A stretch of 64,000 bases of DNA from Streptomyces hygroscopicus subsp. hygroscopicus (GCF_030269125.1 NZ_BSSM01000006.1:310001-374000), one strand, 5' to 3'; numbered from the stretch's first letter, positions 1 to 9,231 are shown. The notes: a model not told the origin generated them from the sequence alone. A program made the numbers and translations.

Positions 1-196
1 GGGCATCACGGGCAGCGCGGCCAGCGGGCTGGTACGGATCAACGCACGTGCCAGGGAACAGGCGCTGACCGTCTCGGCCTTCGGCATGGCCGTACTGGCC
101 GTCGTCGGCTGGCTGATGGCACTGCGGCTCCCCGTCCCCGCCGGGGCGACGGCATCCGCGGGTCCGGAACGTGGAGCGCCTTCGCAGGGGCCGTAG
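1..196 (+). CDS. MFS transporter, C-terminal fragment (5' end outside window)
   Basis: An open frame enters at base 2 and stops at TAG 194-196, giving 64 residues. It reads as the last transmembrane helix of a major facilitator exporter: an amphipathic stretch (SGLVRINARAREQALTVSAF), a hydrophobic helix (GMAVLAVVGWLMALRL), then a short Pro/Ala-rich cytoplasmic tail. The helix followed by a hydrophilic tail is typical of 12- or 14-TM drug exporters. The substrate cannot be judged from this piece, and the family call rests on hydrophobicity pattern alone. Confidence 0.5.
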   Translation, partial: GITGSAASGLVRINARAREQALTVSAFGMAVLAVVGWLMALRLPVPAGATASAGPERGAPSQGP

Positions 197-406
197 GACT
201 CGACCGCGCGTGCGGTGGCGGTGGTCTTCCGGGCGGACGGTGGCGCGACGTCGCGGGCCGCCGCCGGTGTCGCGAGGGGCGTCGTCGCCGTGCGGTCGGC
301 GCTGCGGAGCGACCGGGTGCGCGGCCCCTCGGTGTGGCGGGCATTTCGGGCGCGGGAGACGGGCGATGATGGACGGGGGGAGGCGTCGCACGAGAAGGAG
401 TACGCC

Positions 407-1282
407 ATGGCCGGAGCTGGCTCTGGCGGTACCGAGGGCGTCACGGGCGGCAAGTCGCGGTTCGAGGACATCTACGGCCGGCCGGACCCCCGCGCGTACT
501 TCGGACGGCTGGCTCCGCTGGAGTACGAGATCCCGCACCATGCCCAGCCGGTCTTCCGGCGGGCTGCCGCCGACCGGGCCGCGCTCGACGACGCACGCAC
601 CCACGGGACGGCGGTGCTGGACCTGTGCTGCTCCTACGGAATCAACGCCGCGCTGCTCAACCATGACGTGACGCTGGCCGAGATGTGCGAGCGGTACACC
701 TCCCCCGGCAGCCGGACCATGTCGACGGCGGAACTCACGGCGTCGGACAAGGCGTTCTACGCCGCGCGCCGCCGACCGGACGCGGTGCCGGTGTACGGTC
801 TGGACGTCTCGGCTCCCGCCGCGCGGTACGCGCTGGAGGTGGGTCTGCTGGACGCCGCTTTCACCGACGACCTGGAGCAGGGCCCGCCCGGCCCCGGTCT
901 GAGCCGCGCCCTCGCCGACGTCGGCCTCGTCACCCTGACCGGCGGCGGGAGCTACGTCACCGCCCGGACGTTCACGGCCCTGCTGGAGGGCGCCCGCAGA
1001 CCGGTGTGGGTCAGCGCGTTCGTGCTGCGGACGGTGTCGTACGAGCCGATCGCCGGGGCACTGGCCGTACACGGTCTGAGCACCACCGTCGATGCCTCGC
1101 GCCTCTATCCGCAGCGCCTCTTCACCGACGCGCGCGAGCAGCGCTACGCGATCGCGGCGGTACGGGCGATGGGCGGCGACCCCACCGGGTACGAGGAGAA
1201 CGGCCGCTTCTACGCCCTGCACTACGAGTCCCGGCCCCACGCGGCTGTGCGTCGAGCCCGTGGCGGGTCCCCGGCCCCCTGA
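407..1282 (+). CDS. SAM-dependent methyltransferase-like protein
   Basis: Encodes 291 residues. I chose ATG 407 because GAGAAGGAG lies just upstream; the frame is open further 5' but that part is arginine-rich shadow sequence. Residues about 66-80 (VLDLCCSYGINAAL) look like a class I methyltransferase motif I at the end of a beta strand, with Cys-Cys in place of the usual Gly-rich start, followed by alternating beta/alpha segments (VPVYGLDVSAPAARYA; LADVGLVTLTGGGSYV). The substrate is unknown. The atypical motif I means SAM binding is inferred, not certain. It ends 29 bases from the convergent DUF5959 gene and has no obvious pathway partner. Confidence 0.6.
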   Translation: MAGAGSGGTEGVTGGKSRFEDIYGRPDPRAYFGRLAPLEYEIPHHAQPVFRRAAADRAALDDARTHGTAVLDLCCSYGINAALLNHDVTLAEMCERYTSPGSRTMSTAELTASDKAFYAARRRPDAVPVYGLDVSAPAARYALEVGLLDAAFTDDLEQGPPGPGLSRALADVGLVTLTGGGSYVTARTFTALLEGARRPVWVSAFVLRTVSYEPIAGALAVHGLSTTVDASRLYPQRLFTDAREQRYAIAAVRAMGGDPTGYEENGRFYALHYESRPHAAVRRARGGSPAP

Positions 1283-1311
1283 GGCCGGCGACCTCGGTCG
1301 TCGGCGCTCGT

Positions 1312-1746
1312 TCAGTCCTCGGTCATGGGCCAGGTCTCCCGGACCGAGTCCAGGCGTCGGTACGCGTCGTCGAACCAGGCGTCCGCCAGGGGGACGGTGA
1401 CCGTCACCGTCGTCAGGGACATGGAATCGTCCCTGATCGTGACCTGGCACCGGTCGTCGTCGTCTTCGTCGCGTTCGATCAACAGCCACGCAGCGCGTCC
1501 TCCCTCGCGCCAGGCGATGTCCCGGCCCACGTCGAGCGAGTCCAGGGCCCGCTGCCACTGGCGCAGGTCCTCGGGGAAGATCCAGGTCCTGAGGGTGCCA
1601 CGGACGAAGGGCGTATCGACGACGAACTCTCCGACCAGGACATCGGCCTCGGTGGGACGCCTCCGCTCCTCCTTCCCCGTGATCCGGAGAAGGACACGGT
1701 TGCCGTTCCCCTCCAGACGGATGAGGTCGACAGGATCCTCGACCAT
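1312..1746 (-). CDS. DUF5959 family protein
   Basis: Encodes 144 residues from an ATG start. The sequence resembles the Streptomyces DUF5959 family: a short N-terminal Asp-rich strand, a hydrophobic centre (VLVGEFVVDTPFVRGTL), a conserved Pro-Glu-Asp-Leu and Trp helix (FPEDLRQWQRALDSLDVG), an acidic run of six Asp/Glu, and a C-terminal strand pair ending in Trp-Pro. No catalytic residues or membrane segments are visible. Members of this family are small cytoplasmic proteins of unknown function that often occur as scattered single genes in this genus. Convergent with the methyltransferase-like gene and upstream of nothing obvious, so it is probably monocistronic. Confidence 0.7.
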   Translation of the reverse strand: MVEDPVDLIRLEGNGNRVLLRITGKEERRRPTEADVLVGEFVVDTPFVRGTLRTWIFPEDLRQWQRALDSLDVGRDIAWREGGRAAWLLIERDEDDDDRCQVTIRDDSMSLTTVTVTVPLADAWFDDAYRRLDSVRETWPMTED

Positions 1747-1875
1747 GACCGCTCCTCCCGACTCGCGCGTGTCGCCGAAGACTAGCCGTCGGCACGGACA
1801 CAGGACCGGGCGAGGTGCACCGGAGCCGCCGTCGGACGAACGGCACCGGGGCCGGTCGGGCCGGCTTCCGGAGCG

Positions 1876-2724
1876 TCAGTCGTCGCGTCGCGTCTCCCTT
1901 GCGAGAACGGCCCGGAAGGTGTGCGCGGGGCGGCCGGTGAGGCGTTGGACGGTGTCGGTGACGCGGTCCTCCGCCCCTTCGGCGATGGCACGGTCCATGC
2001 CGGCCAGTATCGCGGCGAACTCCACCGGCAACCGCGCCGCGAGGCGATCACGCATCTGCTCGTAGGACAGCCGGCGGTGGACCACGGTCCGGCCGGTGAC
2101 CTCGGTGACGATCCTGGCGATGTCGTCGTAACCGAGTGCCTCGGGGCCGGTGATGACGAGGTCGGTGTCGGGGGCTTGTTCGTCGGTCAGGGCGCGGACG
2201 GCCACGGCCGCGATGTCCTCGGCGTCGACGAAGCCGACCCGGCCGCTCTCGGTGGCGGTCCAGATGGTGCCTTCCGCACGGATGCTCACGGCGTGCGCGT
2301 GCGTGCCGGTGAAGTTCTGCATGAACCACGAGGGCCGCAGTACCGCCCACTGTTCGAACAACTCGGGCAGGGCCTGGTGCACCTCTCCCACCGCCGGGCC
2401 GCCTCGCGGGATCGCCGAGGAACTCAGCAGTACCGCGCGGTGCACGCCCATGCTGCGGGCCTGCCGGAGGAACGGCAGCATGACCGCCGCCGGGTCGGCC
2501 TCGCCCAGGGGCGGGATGAGGGAGACGCGGTCGACTCCGTCGAGGGCGGCTGTGTGGGTGGCGGGGTCGTACCAGTCGAAGGGGACCGGCTCGGCGCCGG
2601 CGACCGCAGTGGCCTTGCGGCTGGCGGCCTTGACGCGGTGGCCTGCGGCCGTCAGCTGCGCGGCGGTGCGGCTGCCGGTGGTGCCGGTGGCACCGATGAC
2701 CAAGGTGGTGCCGGCGGTGGTCAT
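1876..2724 (-). CDS. NmrA-like NAD(P)-binding oxidoreductase
   Basis: Encodes 282 residues. The N-terminus has a Rossmann dinucleotide motif (VIGATGTTGSRTA, residues about 9-21) and the protein has the overall plan of an atypical short-chain dehydrogenase of the NmrA/HSCARG or quinone-reductase-like group: no YxxxK catalytic pair, a conserved RPSWFMQNF segment mid-protein, and a C-terminal ligand region. Such proteins act as redox sensors or NAD(P)H-dependent reductases. The ATG overlaps the stop of the upstream SnoaL-like gene (ATGA, 2721-2724), so the two are co-translated, and the pair is divergent from a TetR regulator that probably controls it. The substrate is not predictable. Confidence 0.8.
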   Translation of the reverse strand: MTTAGTTLVIGATGTTGSRTAAQLTAAGHRVKAASRKATAVAGAEPVPFDWYDPATHTAALDGVDRVSLIPPLGEADPAAVMLPFLRQARSMGVHRAVLLSSSAIPRGGPAVGEVHQALPELFEQWAVLRPSWFMQNFTGTHAHAVSIRAEGTIWTATESGRVGFVDAEDIAAVAVRALTDEQAPDTDLVITGPEALGYDDIARIVTEVTGRTVVHRRLSYEQMRDRLAARLPVEFAAILAGMDRAIAEGAEDRVTDTVQRLTGRPAHTFRAVLARETRRDD

Positions 2725-3146
2725 CGGCTGCTCCCGGTGAAGTCGGCGCCCGCCCCGATGACGGCGAGGGGGTTCCAGTAGTCGCGATAGGAGGTGATGC
2801 GCCCGTCCCGGACGGTCACGACGGCGACGTAGGTCATGTCGTAGGGAGCGCCGGTCCCCACCACCCGGCCCACGCCGCGCATCTCGACCACGATGGTCTC
2901 CGGATCGGTGGTCTGGTGGATCCGCAGGTCGGGGAAGTCGTGCAGGTCGATGTGGTCGGGATAGGGGCGCATGTAGGCGGCGACGGCCTCCTTGCCCTCC
3001 AGACGCCGGGGCCAGCCGTCGGGGGCGAAGGGGAACTCCATGAGGCCGTCCTCGGCCCACAGCGCCACCCACGCGGGGATGTCCTTGTCGAGGAGCAGTC
3101 GCAGGCTGTGGCGGTACAGCTCCGCCGGGGAAGTCGGTGCGGACAT
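2721..3146 (-). CDS. SnoaL-like (NTF2-fold) protein
   Basis: Encodes 141 residues from an ATG start. The pattern fits a small NTF2/SnoaL-like alpha+beta barrel: an N-terminal helix pair (ELYRHSLRLLLDKDIPAWVALW), an acidic DGLMEFPF segment, KEAVAAYM, then long strands ending in VTVRDGRITSYRDYWNPL. The last motif is typical of ketosteroid-isomerase-like and SnoaL-like proteins. Members range from polyketide cyclases to isomerases and stress proteins, so the reaction is unknown. First gene of a two-gene operon with the NmrA-like oxidoreductase. The palindromic operator at 3171-3211 lies 25 bases before the start codon. Confidence 0.8.
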   Translation of the reverse strand: MSAPTSPAELYRHSLRLLLDKDIPAWVALWAEDGLMEFPFAPDGWPRRLEGKEAVAAYMRPYPDHIDLHDFPDLRIHQTTDPETIVVEMRGVGRVVGTGAPYDMTYVAVVTVRDGRITSYRDYWNPLAVIGAGADFTGSSR

Positions 3147-3170
3147 GGGTGTCCTCCAGCTCGTAGAATC

Positions 3171-3211
3171 CGGACTGCGGGTCCGTTTCGACGATACGGA
3201 CCACGGGTCCG
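3171..3211. promoter_or_regulatory. Nested palindromic operator between TetR gene and SnoaL/NmrA operon
   Basis: Two 15-bp inverted repeats occur 26 bp apart: CGGACtgcggGTCCG (3171-3185) and CGGACcacggGTCCG (3197-3211). Between them lies a third symmetry, GGTCCGT-N9-ACGGACC (3180-3202). The element sits in the 86-bp gap between the divergent start codons at 3146 and 3233, the usual place for an autoregulated TetR operator. Assignment to the adjacent regulator is inferred from position. Confidence 0.75.
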
Positions 3212-3232
3212 CTTTGCAAACGAAGGAGCAGC

Positions 3233-3841
3233 ATGCCCGAGCGCAGATCCCGCAAGGACGCCGCCCGCAACCGGGAGGCCGTCCTCGCGGCCGCCGACGC
3301 CCTCTTCGCCCGCCGCGGAAGCCCCGAGGACGTCACCATGGCCGACGTCGCGGCAGCGGCCGGCGTCGGCAAGGGCACGATCTTCCGGGCCTTCGGCGAT
3401 CGCGCCGGGCTGCTCCGCGCGCTGTACGAGGTGCGGCTCGAACCGATCAGGGAGGCCGTCGAGGCCGGCCCACCGCCCCTGGGCCCCGCCACCCCACCAC
3501 GAGATCGCGTGCCCGCCCTGCTCGACGCCGTCCTGTGCTTCAAGCTCGACAACCGGGGCCTCGCGACGGCCCTGGAGGAAAGCGGGAGCGGCAGCCCGTA
3601 CCAGGCGGACCATTACGAGCGGTGGCACAGCCTGCTCCAGAGCGTGCTGGAGCAGATTCCCGGCCTGGCCGACAGCGGCTTCACCGCCCACGCCCTGCTC
3701 GCCGCCACGCGAGCCGACCTGGTCGAACACCTGGCCGGGGAAGAGCGCGTGCCGCGGGAGAGGATGCGGGCCCAGCTGGCGGACCTCACCGCCAGAGTCC
3801 TGGCCTCCGGCCCACCGCAAGGGCCGGGCCACGAGGGGTGA
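3233..3841 (+). CDS. TetR/AcrR family transcriptional regulator
   Basis: Encodes 202 residues, start ATG with GAAGGAG upstream. Residues about 10-55 form a TetR helix-turn-helix: AVLAAADALFARRG, then VTMADVAAAAGVGKGTIFRAFGD, which matches the canonical recognition helix (GVgkGTiYrhF). The C-terminal two thirds are a helical ligand-binding and dimerisation domain without clear family features. It is divergent from the SnoaL/NmrA operon, and the gap contains three overlapping inverted repeats, so it probably represses both itself and that operon until an unknown ligand binds. Confidence 0.9.
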   Translation: MPERRSRKDAARNREAVLAAADALFARRGSPEDVTMADVAAAAGVGKGTIFRAFGDRAGLLRALYEVRLEPIREAVEAGPPPLGPATPPRDRVPALLDAVLCFKLDNRGLATALEESGSGSPYQADHYERWHSLLQSVLEQIPGLADSGFTAHALLAATRADLVEHLAGEERVPRERMRAQLADLTARVLASGPPQGPGHEG

Positions 3842-4218
3842 GCGGGGCTCGGGCGAGCCCTCGACGGAGAACCGGGACAGGCCCGACGCCGCTCCATCCG
3901 CCCGCACCGGGAAACCGGCCGCGGCCTGCCGGAGGAGGCCGTGTCCGCGCGGGAGTCGCGGGCCGGTTCCCGAGGGTGGACCCGCTCGCGGCTCTCACCG
4001 CGCGGTCCGCCGGGCCCACCCGCGCGGTCAGCGATTTCCGAGCCGGACGCGCGGACACCCCCCGATTCCACCGCGGTTCTCGCCCGCGTCGGCATGGTGG
4101 CCGCACGCATAGGCGGGACTCGAACTATGTTGCCCCGCCACATATGCGCCTGACCTGCGTGTTTCTACGGTGTGCCGACACGTTCCCCCTCCCCACCGCA
4201 CACAAGGAAGTGGCGCAC
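3842..4218. other. 377-bp gap upstream of MHS transporter
   Basis: No convincing gene is seen on either strand; the open frames here are low-complexity Arg/Pro/Gly shadow translations. The right-hand end (4120-4218) is locally less GC-rich (aactatgttgcc, catatgcg, tttctacgg) and is the likely promoter region of the symporter gene. No clear inverted repeat was found. Confidence 0.4.
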
Positions 4219-5598
4219 ATGGCCTCCGGAAACACCGCTCCCCCGCCCTCCGCCGGGCTCGGCAGAATCGTCGCCGCCAGTCTGATCGGGACCACCATCG
4301 AGTGGTACGACTACTTCCTCTACGGTTCGGCCGCGGCCCTGGTGTTCGGGCGGGTGTTCTTCCCCGAGTCGGATCCGCTCACCGGGACCCTGCTGTCCTT
4401 CCTCACCTACGCCATCGGTTTCGTCGCCCGGCCCGTCGGCGCCGTGGTGTTCGGACACTTCGGTGACCGCCTGGGCCGCAAGAAGCTCCTCGTGATCAGC
4501 CTGCTGATGATGGGGCTTTCCACCGCCCTGATCGGGTGTGTCCCCGGATATCGCACGATCGGCGTCGCGGCTCCCCTGCTGCTGACCACGCTGCGCCTGA
4601 TCCAGGGCTTCGCCCTCGGCGGCGAGTGGGGCGGAGCGGTGCTGCTGGTGTCCGAGCACGGTGACGCGAAGCGGCGCGGATTCTGGGCGTCCTGGCCGCA
4701 GGGCGGCGCGCCGGCCGGCAACCTGGTCGCCGTCGGGGTGCTGTCCCTGATGACCACCGTGCTCAGCGACGACGCCTTCAACTCCTGGGGCTGGCGGGTG
4801 CCGTTCCTGCTCTCCTCCGTACTGGTCATGATCGGCCTGTGGATCCGGCTGTCCGTCGACGAGTCCCCGCTGTTCAAGGAGGCGTTGGCCGCGGCGGAGC
4901 GACGCAAGGCGGAACAGCGTGCCGAGCGGCCGCCGTTGGTCGCGGTCGTCCGCGACCACTGGCGGGACATCCTGGTCGCGATGGGCGCGCGGATGGCCGA
5001 GAACATCTCCTACTACGTGATCACCGCCTTCGTCCTCACCTACTGCGTCGAGCACCTCAAGATCGACAAGCAGACGTCGCTGAACGCGGTGCTGATCGGC
5101 TCCGCCGTGCAGTTCTGCCTGATCCCGCTGTTCGGCGCCCTCTCCGACCGGGTCGGGCGCAAGCCCGTGTACCTGGTGGGGGCGGTCGGCGTGGGCCTGT
5201 GGTCGTGGGCCTTCTTCGCCCTGCTCGACACCAGGTCGTTCCCCGCCCTGGTCCTGGCCGTGACCGTCGGACTCATCTTCCACAGCGCCATGTACGCGCC
5301 CCAGGCGGCCTTCTTCTCCGAGCTGTTCGCCACCCGGATGCGCTACACTGGCGCGTCCATCGGGGCCCAGCTCTCCTCGGTGGCGGCCGGTGCCCCCGCC
5401 CCGCTGATCGCCACCGCGCTGCTCAGCTCCTACGGCGACTCCACTCCGGTCTCGGTGTACGTCGGCCTGGCCGCCCTGATCACCGTGATCGCCGTCGTCG
5501 CCGCCCGGGAGACGCGCGGCAGGGACCTGGCCGCGATCGAAACGGACGGTGCCACCGAACGGACCGCCACGGACCGGCGGACGGCCGCGTCCACCTGA
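4219..5598 (+). CDS. MHS-family metabolite:H+ symporter (major facilitator)
   Basis: Encodes 459 residues from ATG 4219 with AAGGAAG upstream. The frame is open 5' of this but lacks membrane character. The N-terminal signature TTIEWYDYFLYGSAAALVF is diagnostic of the metabolite:H+ symporter group (shikimate, citrate, alpha-ketoglutarate, proline/betaine carriers). Further marks are GHFGDRLGRKK in loop 2-3, RLIQGFALGGEWGGA in TM4, and SDRVGRKP in loop 8-9. About 12 transmembrane helices are visible. It imports an organic acid or amino acid with protons across the cell membrane. The GAF-PucR regulator 104 bases downstream probably senses the same metabolite. Confidence 0.88.
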   Translation: MASGNTAPPPSAGLGRIVAASLIGTTIEWYDYFLYGSAAALVFGRVFFPESDPLTGTLLSFLTYAIGFVARPVGAVVFGHFGDRLGRKKLLVISLLMMGLSTALIGCVPGYRTIGVAAPLLLTTLRLIQGFALGGEWGGAVLLVSEHGDAKRRGFWASWPQGGAPAGNLVAVGVLSLMTTVLSDDAFNSWGWRVPFLLSSVLVMIGLWIRLSVDESPLFKEALAAAERRKAEQRAERPPLVAVVRDHWRDILVAMGARMAENISYYVITAFVLTYCVEHLKIDKQTSLNAVLIGSAVQFCLIPLFGALSDRVGRKPVYLVGAVGVGLWSWAFFALLDTRSFPALVLAVTVGLIFHSAMYAPQAAFFSELFATRMRYTGASIGAQLSSVAAGAPAPLIATALLSSYGDSTPVSVYVGLAALITVIAVVAARETRGRDLAAIETDGATERTATDRRTAAST

Positions 5599-5702
5599 CG
5601 TTCGGGTCCGCCCGATCGTCGTGTCCACCCGACGGCCCGGTATCACTCCCGGGCCGCCGCTCGCCGGTCAAGTGCCCCCGACTCAGCAACGGTTGCCCGC
5701 CC

Positions 5703-7649
5703 ATGTCGCACAGTCCCACCTCCGTCGCCCCGCACCTGCGCCGACTGCTCGAACTCCTCGCCGCGGGCGCCCCCGCCGAGGAACTGGGCACCGTGGCCGC
5801 CGAGGCGCGCCGCGCCGGTGCCGGGGCCCAGGACCTGGCGGAGGTCGAGCGGGCCGCCGAGGCGGCGTTGCGGGTGCGGGACACGCTGCGGCAGCACCGG
5901 CGCCGGGAGGCGGAGCTGACCGCGCTCTTCGACACCGCGGGCGACCTGGCGGCCCTGCGCGACCTGGACGCCGTACTGCACTCCATCGTCCGGCGGGCGA
6001 GGATGCTCCTGGGCACGGACACGGCCTACCTCACGCTGGCGGACGAGGAGGCCGGGGACACCTATATGCGGGTCACCGACGGCTCGGTCTCGGAGCTGTT
6101 CCAGAAGCTGCGCCTGCAAATGGGAGAGGGGCTCGGTGGCCTGGTCGCGCAGACCGCCCGTCCCTACGCCTCCCCCGACTACCGCACGGACGGCCGTTTC
6201 CTGCACACCGGCAGCATCGACGCCGGCGTCCTGGACGAGGGCCTCGTCGCGATACTCGGGGTGCCGCTGCTGCTGGGGTCGGGGAGCGGCGGCCAGGTCA
6301 TCGGGGCGCTGTTCGCGGCGGACCGTACGCCCCGCACGTTCGCCCCCGAAGAGGTCGCCCTGCTGTGCTCGCTGGCCGACCACGCCGCCATCGCCATCGA
6401 CACCGCCAAGGCGATGGCCGACGCACGGATCGCCCTGGCCGAACTCGCCGAGGCCAACGCCGTGATCCGGGAGCACTCCGCGGCCATGCAGCGGGCCGCG
6501 GAATCCCATGACCGGCTCACCGATCTCGTGCTGCGCGGCGGTGACGTGTCGGACGTGGCCGCCGCCGTGGCCGGCCTGCTGAAGGGGGACGTCGCGGTCC
6601 ACGACGGCTCCGGGTGGCCGCTCACCGCGGTCGGCGGCGGCGCGTTCACCAGGGGTGCGGACGACCCCGGCGGCGCCGCGGAGGCGGCCGCGCTGGTCGC
6701 CGCGGCGGAGACCTCACGGGCGGCCGCCCACGCGGTGTTCCGCGACGGGCGCTGGGTCTGCGCCGTACTGGCCGGACAGGAACTGCTGGGCTGCCTCGTC
6801 CTGTACGGGCGGCCGGAGCTCGACGACCCCGACCGGCGCCTGTTCGAGCGGAGCAGCGTCGTCACCTCCCTGCTGCTCCTGCTGCGGCGTTCGGTCGCCG
6901 AGACCGAGAACCGCGTCCGCGGCGACCTGGTCACCGATCTGCTCACCGCGCCCGACCGCGACCCGGCCGGCCTGGTGGCCCGCGGCCACCGCCTCGGCAT
7001 CGACCTCGACCGGCCCCACTTCCTGCTCGTCGCCCGGACCGGCGACGCGGCGCGCGAACGGCTCGCCGACGCCGCGGTGCAGTACCTGTTCGGTTGCGGC
7101 GGCGTCAGCGCGGTCCACGAGGGCGCCGTGGTGCTGCTGCTGCCGAGCGCCGGCCCGGGGCCGGGCGAGGCGGCCCGTGCCGCCGCCTCGCAGCTCGGCC
7201 GGCTGGCGGGCGCGGAGGTCACGGTGGCCGGTGCCGGCCCGGCGGCCGGGCCGCGGGCGATCGCCGACGCGCACGCCGAGGGGGTGCGCTGTCTGAAGGC
7301 CATGCATGTGCTCGGCCGTACCGGGGGCGGCGCGTGCGCCGCCGAACTCGGCTTCGTGGGCGTGCTGCTGGGCGACGACCACGACGTGGACGGCTTCGTC
7401 GCCGCCACCCTGGGGCCCCTGCTGGAGTACGACGCCCAGCGCGGCACCCACCTGGTCCGCACCCTGCGCGCCTACTTCGGCTGCGGCGGGAGCCTGACCC
7501 GGGCGAAGGAGGAACTGCACGTGCACGTGAACACGGTCGTGCAGCGACTGGACCGCATCCAGGCCCTGCTCGGCCCCGACTGGAACACCCCCGAGCAGAC
7601 GCTGGAACTCCAACTCGCCCTGCGCCTGCACCTGTTGTCGGGGGGCTGA
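5703..7649 (+). CDS. GAF-domain PucR/CdaR-type transcriptional regulator
   Basis: Encodes 648 residues; ATG 5703 fits the conserved N-terminus, although no strong ribosome site is seen. Residues about 80-240 are a GAF sensor domain (FDTAGDLAALRDLDAVLHSI through DHAAIAIDTAKA). A middle region follows, and the C-terminus has a PucR-type helix-turn-helix (AYFGCGGSLTRAKEELHVHV, then NTVVQRLDRIQALLG). Proteins of this plan usually activate catabolic or uptake genes on binding an aromatic or organic acid. Its position directly after the MHS symporter suggests it controls that transporter. It ends 226 bases before the convergent MFS exporter. A 12-bp perfect palindrome (7654-7665) follows the stop codon. 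Confidence 0.85.
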   Translation: MSHSPTSVAPHLRRLLELLAAGAPAEELGTVAAEARRAGAGAQDLAEVERAAEAALRVRDTLRQHRRREAELTALFDTAGDLAALRDLDAVLHSIVRRARMLLGTDTAYLTLADEEAGDTYMRVTDGSVSELFQKLRLQMGEGLGGLVAQTARPYASPDYRTDGRFLHTGSIDAGVLDEGLVAILGVPLLLGSGSGGQVIGALFAADRTPRTFAPEEVALLCSLADHAAIAIDTAKAMADARIALAELAEANAVIREHSAAMQRAAESHDRLTDLVLRGGDVSDVAAAVAGLLKGDVAVHDGSGWPLTAVGGGAFTRGADDPGGAAEAAALVAAAETSRAAAHAVFRDGRWVCAVLAGQELLGCLVLYGRPELDDPDRRLFERSSVVTSLLLLLRRSVAETENRVRGDLVTDLLTAPDRDPAGLVARGHRLGIDLDRPHFLLVARTGDAARERLADAAVQYLFGCGGVSAVHEGAVVLLLPSAGPGPGEAARAAASQLGRLAGAEVTVAGAGPAAGPRAIADAHAEGVRCLKAMHVLGRTGGGACAAELGFVGVLLGDDHDVDGFVAATLGPLLEYDAQRGTHLVRTLRAYFGCGGSLTRAKEELHVHVNTVVQRLDRIQALLGPDWNTPEQTLELQLALRLHLLSGG

Positions 7650-7875
7650 CCACCGGTCCGGACCGCGGCGCGAGCGCGCGCCGTACCCCCGGCCCCCGCA
7701 TGCCCACAGTGCGGGTGGGTGCTTCGGACGGCGGGCGTCCCGGTGTGGTCACTCGTTCGGGATGCACCCGGCGCAGGACCAGGGAGGCCAGACTGTGACC
7801 GCGTACCAGGAGAAGGACCGACGCCCTCCGGGGGATCGAGGCCGGCGCGGTCCGGAGCGTTCCGCGCCGGAGCAC

Positions 7876-9231
7876 TCACTTCCGCCGGGCCAGCGCGATG
7901 CCTCCGGCGCCGAGCGCGCAGGCGAGCGCGGCGGCCAGATACGCGAGGTGATAGCCCCCCAGCCGGGTATCGGCGGTCGCCGCGAGCAGGACCAGGGCGG
8001 CGACTCCCGCGCTGGAGCCGATCTGCTGGGCGACGACGTTCACGGCGCCGGCGACGGCGTGCCGGTTCGGGGGGACGTCGCCGAGGCCGGAGGTGGTCAT
8101 CGCGGGGAAGTTCAGGCCCTGACCGAAGCCGCTGATCACCAGGCCGGGCATCACGTGCAGCAGATAGCTGCCGTGCGGCGGGGTGGTCATCCACAGGGCC
8201 GTGCCCGCACCGATCAGGAGGAGACCGGTGACCATCAGGGCGCGCGGGCTGTACCTGGCCAGCAGGCGTCCGGTGGCGAAGGTGGCCGTGAGGAAGACCG
8301 TCAGGGACATCGGGACCAGGGAGAGACCGGATTCGACCGGCGAGTAGCCGAGCATGCCCTGGAGGTAGAGCGGCGCGAAGAACACGATCCCGACCGACGC
8401 CGTGTACTGGAGGAACGCGGCCGCGGTGGCGAGCCGCACCGAGGGGACCCGGAAGAGGGAGAGGGGCAACAGCGGGTCGGGCGTGCGGTGTTCGTGCACG
8501 GCGAAGAGCACGAGGAACACCATGGCGGCGGCGATCAGGGCCCCCGCCCACACCCCGCCGAGGCTCACACCGATCACGAGCAGGGCGAGACCCAGGGTGC
8601 CGCACATGGCGCCGGCCATGTCCAGTGGGACCCTGGTGCCGGACCCGTCGGGCAGTCCGGTCCGGGTGACCGTGAGCACGAGCGCGCCGAGCACCACCGA
8701 GAACCACAGGACCGAGCGCCAGCCGAGGAACTCGGTCAGGACGCCGCCCAGCAGCATCCCGCCGCTGAAGCTGGCGGCGCCGACCGCGGCGTACACGCCC
8801 AGCGCACGGCCGCGCCGCGGGCCCTCCGGGAACACCTCGGTGAGCAGGGCCAGCGCCGCCGGCCCCGACAGGGCGGCGCCGATGCCCTGGACCGCCCGCG
8901 CGCCGAGCAGCACCGCGCCGTCCGGCGCCACGGCTCCGGCCAGTGCGGCCAGCGTGAACAGCGCGACTCCGGCCTCGAAGACCCGCCGCCGGCCGAACAC
9001 ATCGGCCAGTCGGCCGCCCACCAGGAGGAATCCGGCGAACGTGACGGAGTAGGCCGTCATGACCCACTGGAGCGCGGTGTCGCGCAGGTCGAAACGGGCT
9101 CCGACCGACGGCAGGGCCGCGTTCAGCACGGCCATTCCGCTGAGATCCAGCGCGAGCGCCCCGGCCAGCACCCCGAGCGCCAGGCCCGGCCGGTGCGACA
9201 GGACCCGCCCCGGTGACGACGTGTTGAGCAT
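7876..9231 (-). CDS. DHA2-type MFS drug exporter (EmrB/QacA-like)
   Basis: Encodes 451 residues from an ATG start. It shows 13-14 hydrophobic segments and the DHA2 marks: LDLSGMAVLNAALPSVG in TM1 (motif D1), GGRLADVFGRRRVF in loop 2-3 (motif A), and GARAVQGIGAALSGPAALAL in TM4-5 (motif B/C). The C-terminal half has GFGQGLNFPAMTT, typical of the last third of these carriers. It exports hydrophobic compounds using proton motive force. It is divergent from the biosynthetic operon starting at 9900 and is the nearest candidate for product export, but such exporters are common, so the link is positional only. Confidence 0.88.
   Translation of the reverse strand: MLNTSSPGRVLSHRPGLALGVLAGALALDLSGMAVLNAALPSVGARFDLRDTALQWVMTAYSVTFAGFLLVGGRLADVFGRRRVFEAGVALFTLAALAGAVAPDGAVLLGARAVQGIGAALSGPAALALLTEVFPEGPRRGRALGVYAAVGAASFSGGMLLGGVLTEFLGWRSVLWFSVVLGALVLTVTRTGLPDGSGTRVPLDMAGAMCGTLGLALLVIGVSLGGVWAGALIAAAMVFLVLFAVHEHRTPDPLLPLSLFRVPSVRLATAAAFLQYTASVGIVFFAPLYLQGMLGYSPVESGLSLVPMSLTVFLTATFATGRLLARYSPRALMVTGLLLIGAGTALWMTTPPHGSYLLHVMPGLVISGFGQGLNFPAMTTSGLGDVPPNRHAVAGAVNVVAQQIGSSAGVAALVLLAATADTRLGGYHLAYLAAALACALGAGGIALARRK

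Noticed and set aside
7650..7875. Gene or terminator between the PucR regulator and the MFS exporter
   Set aside because: Only a 12-bp loopless palindrome (7654-7665) and a weak CCCAC/GTGGG stem near 7703 were seen; neither makes a convincing terminator and no coding frame is supported.
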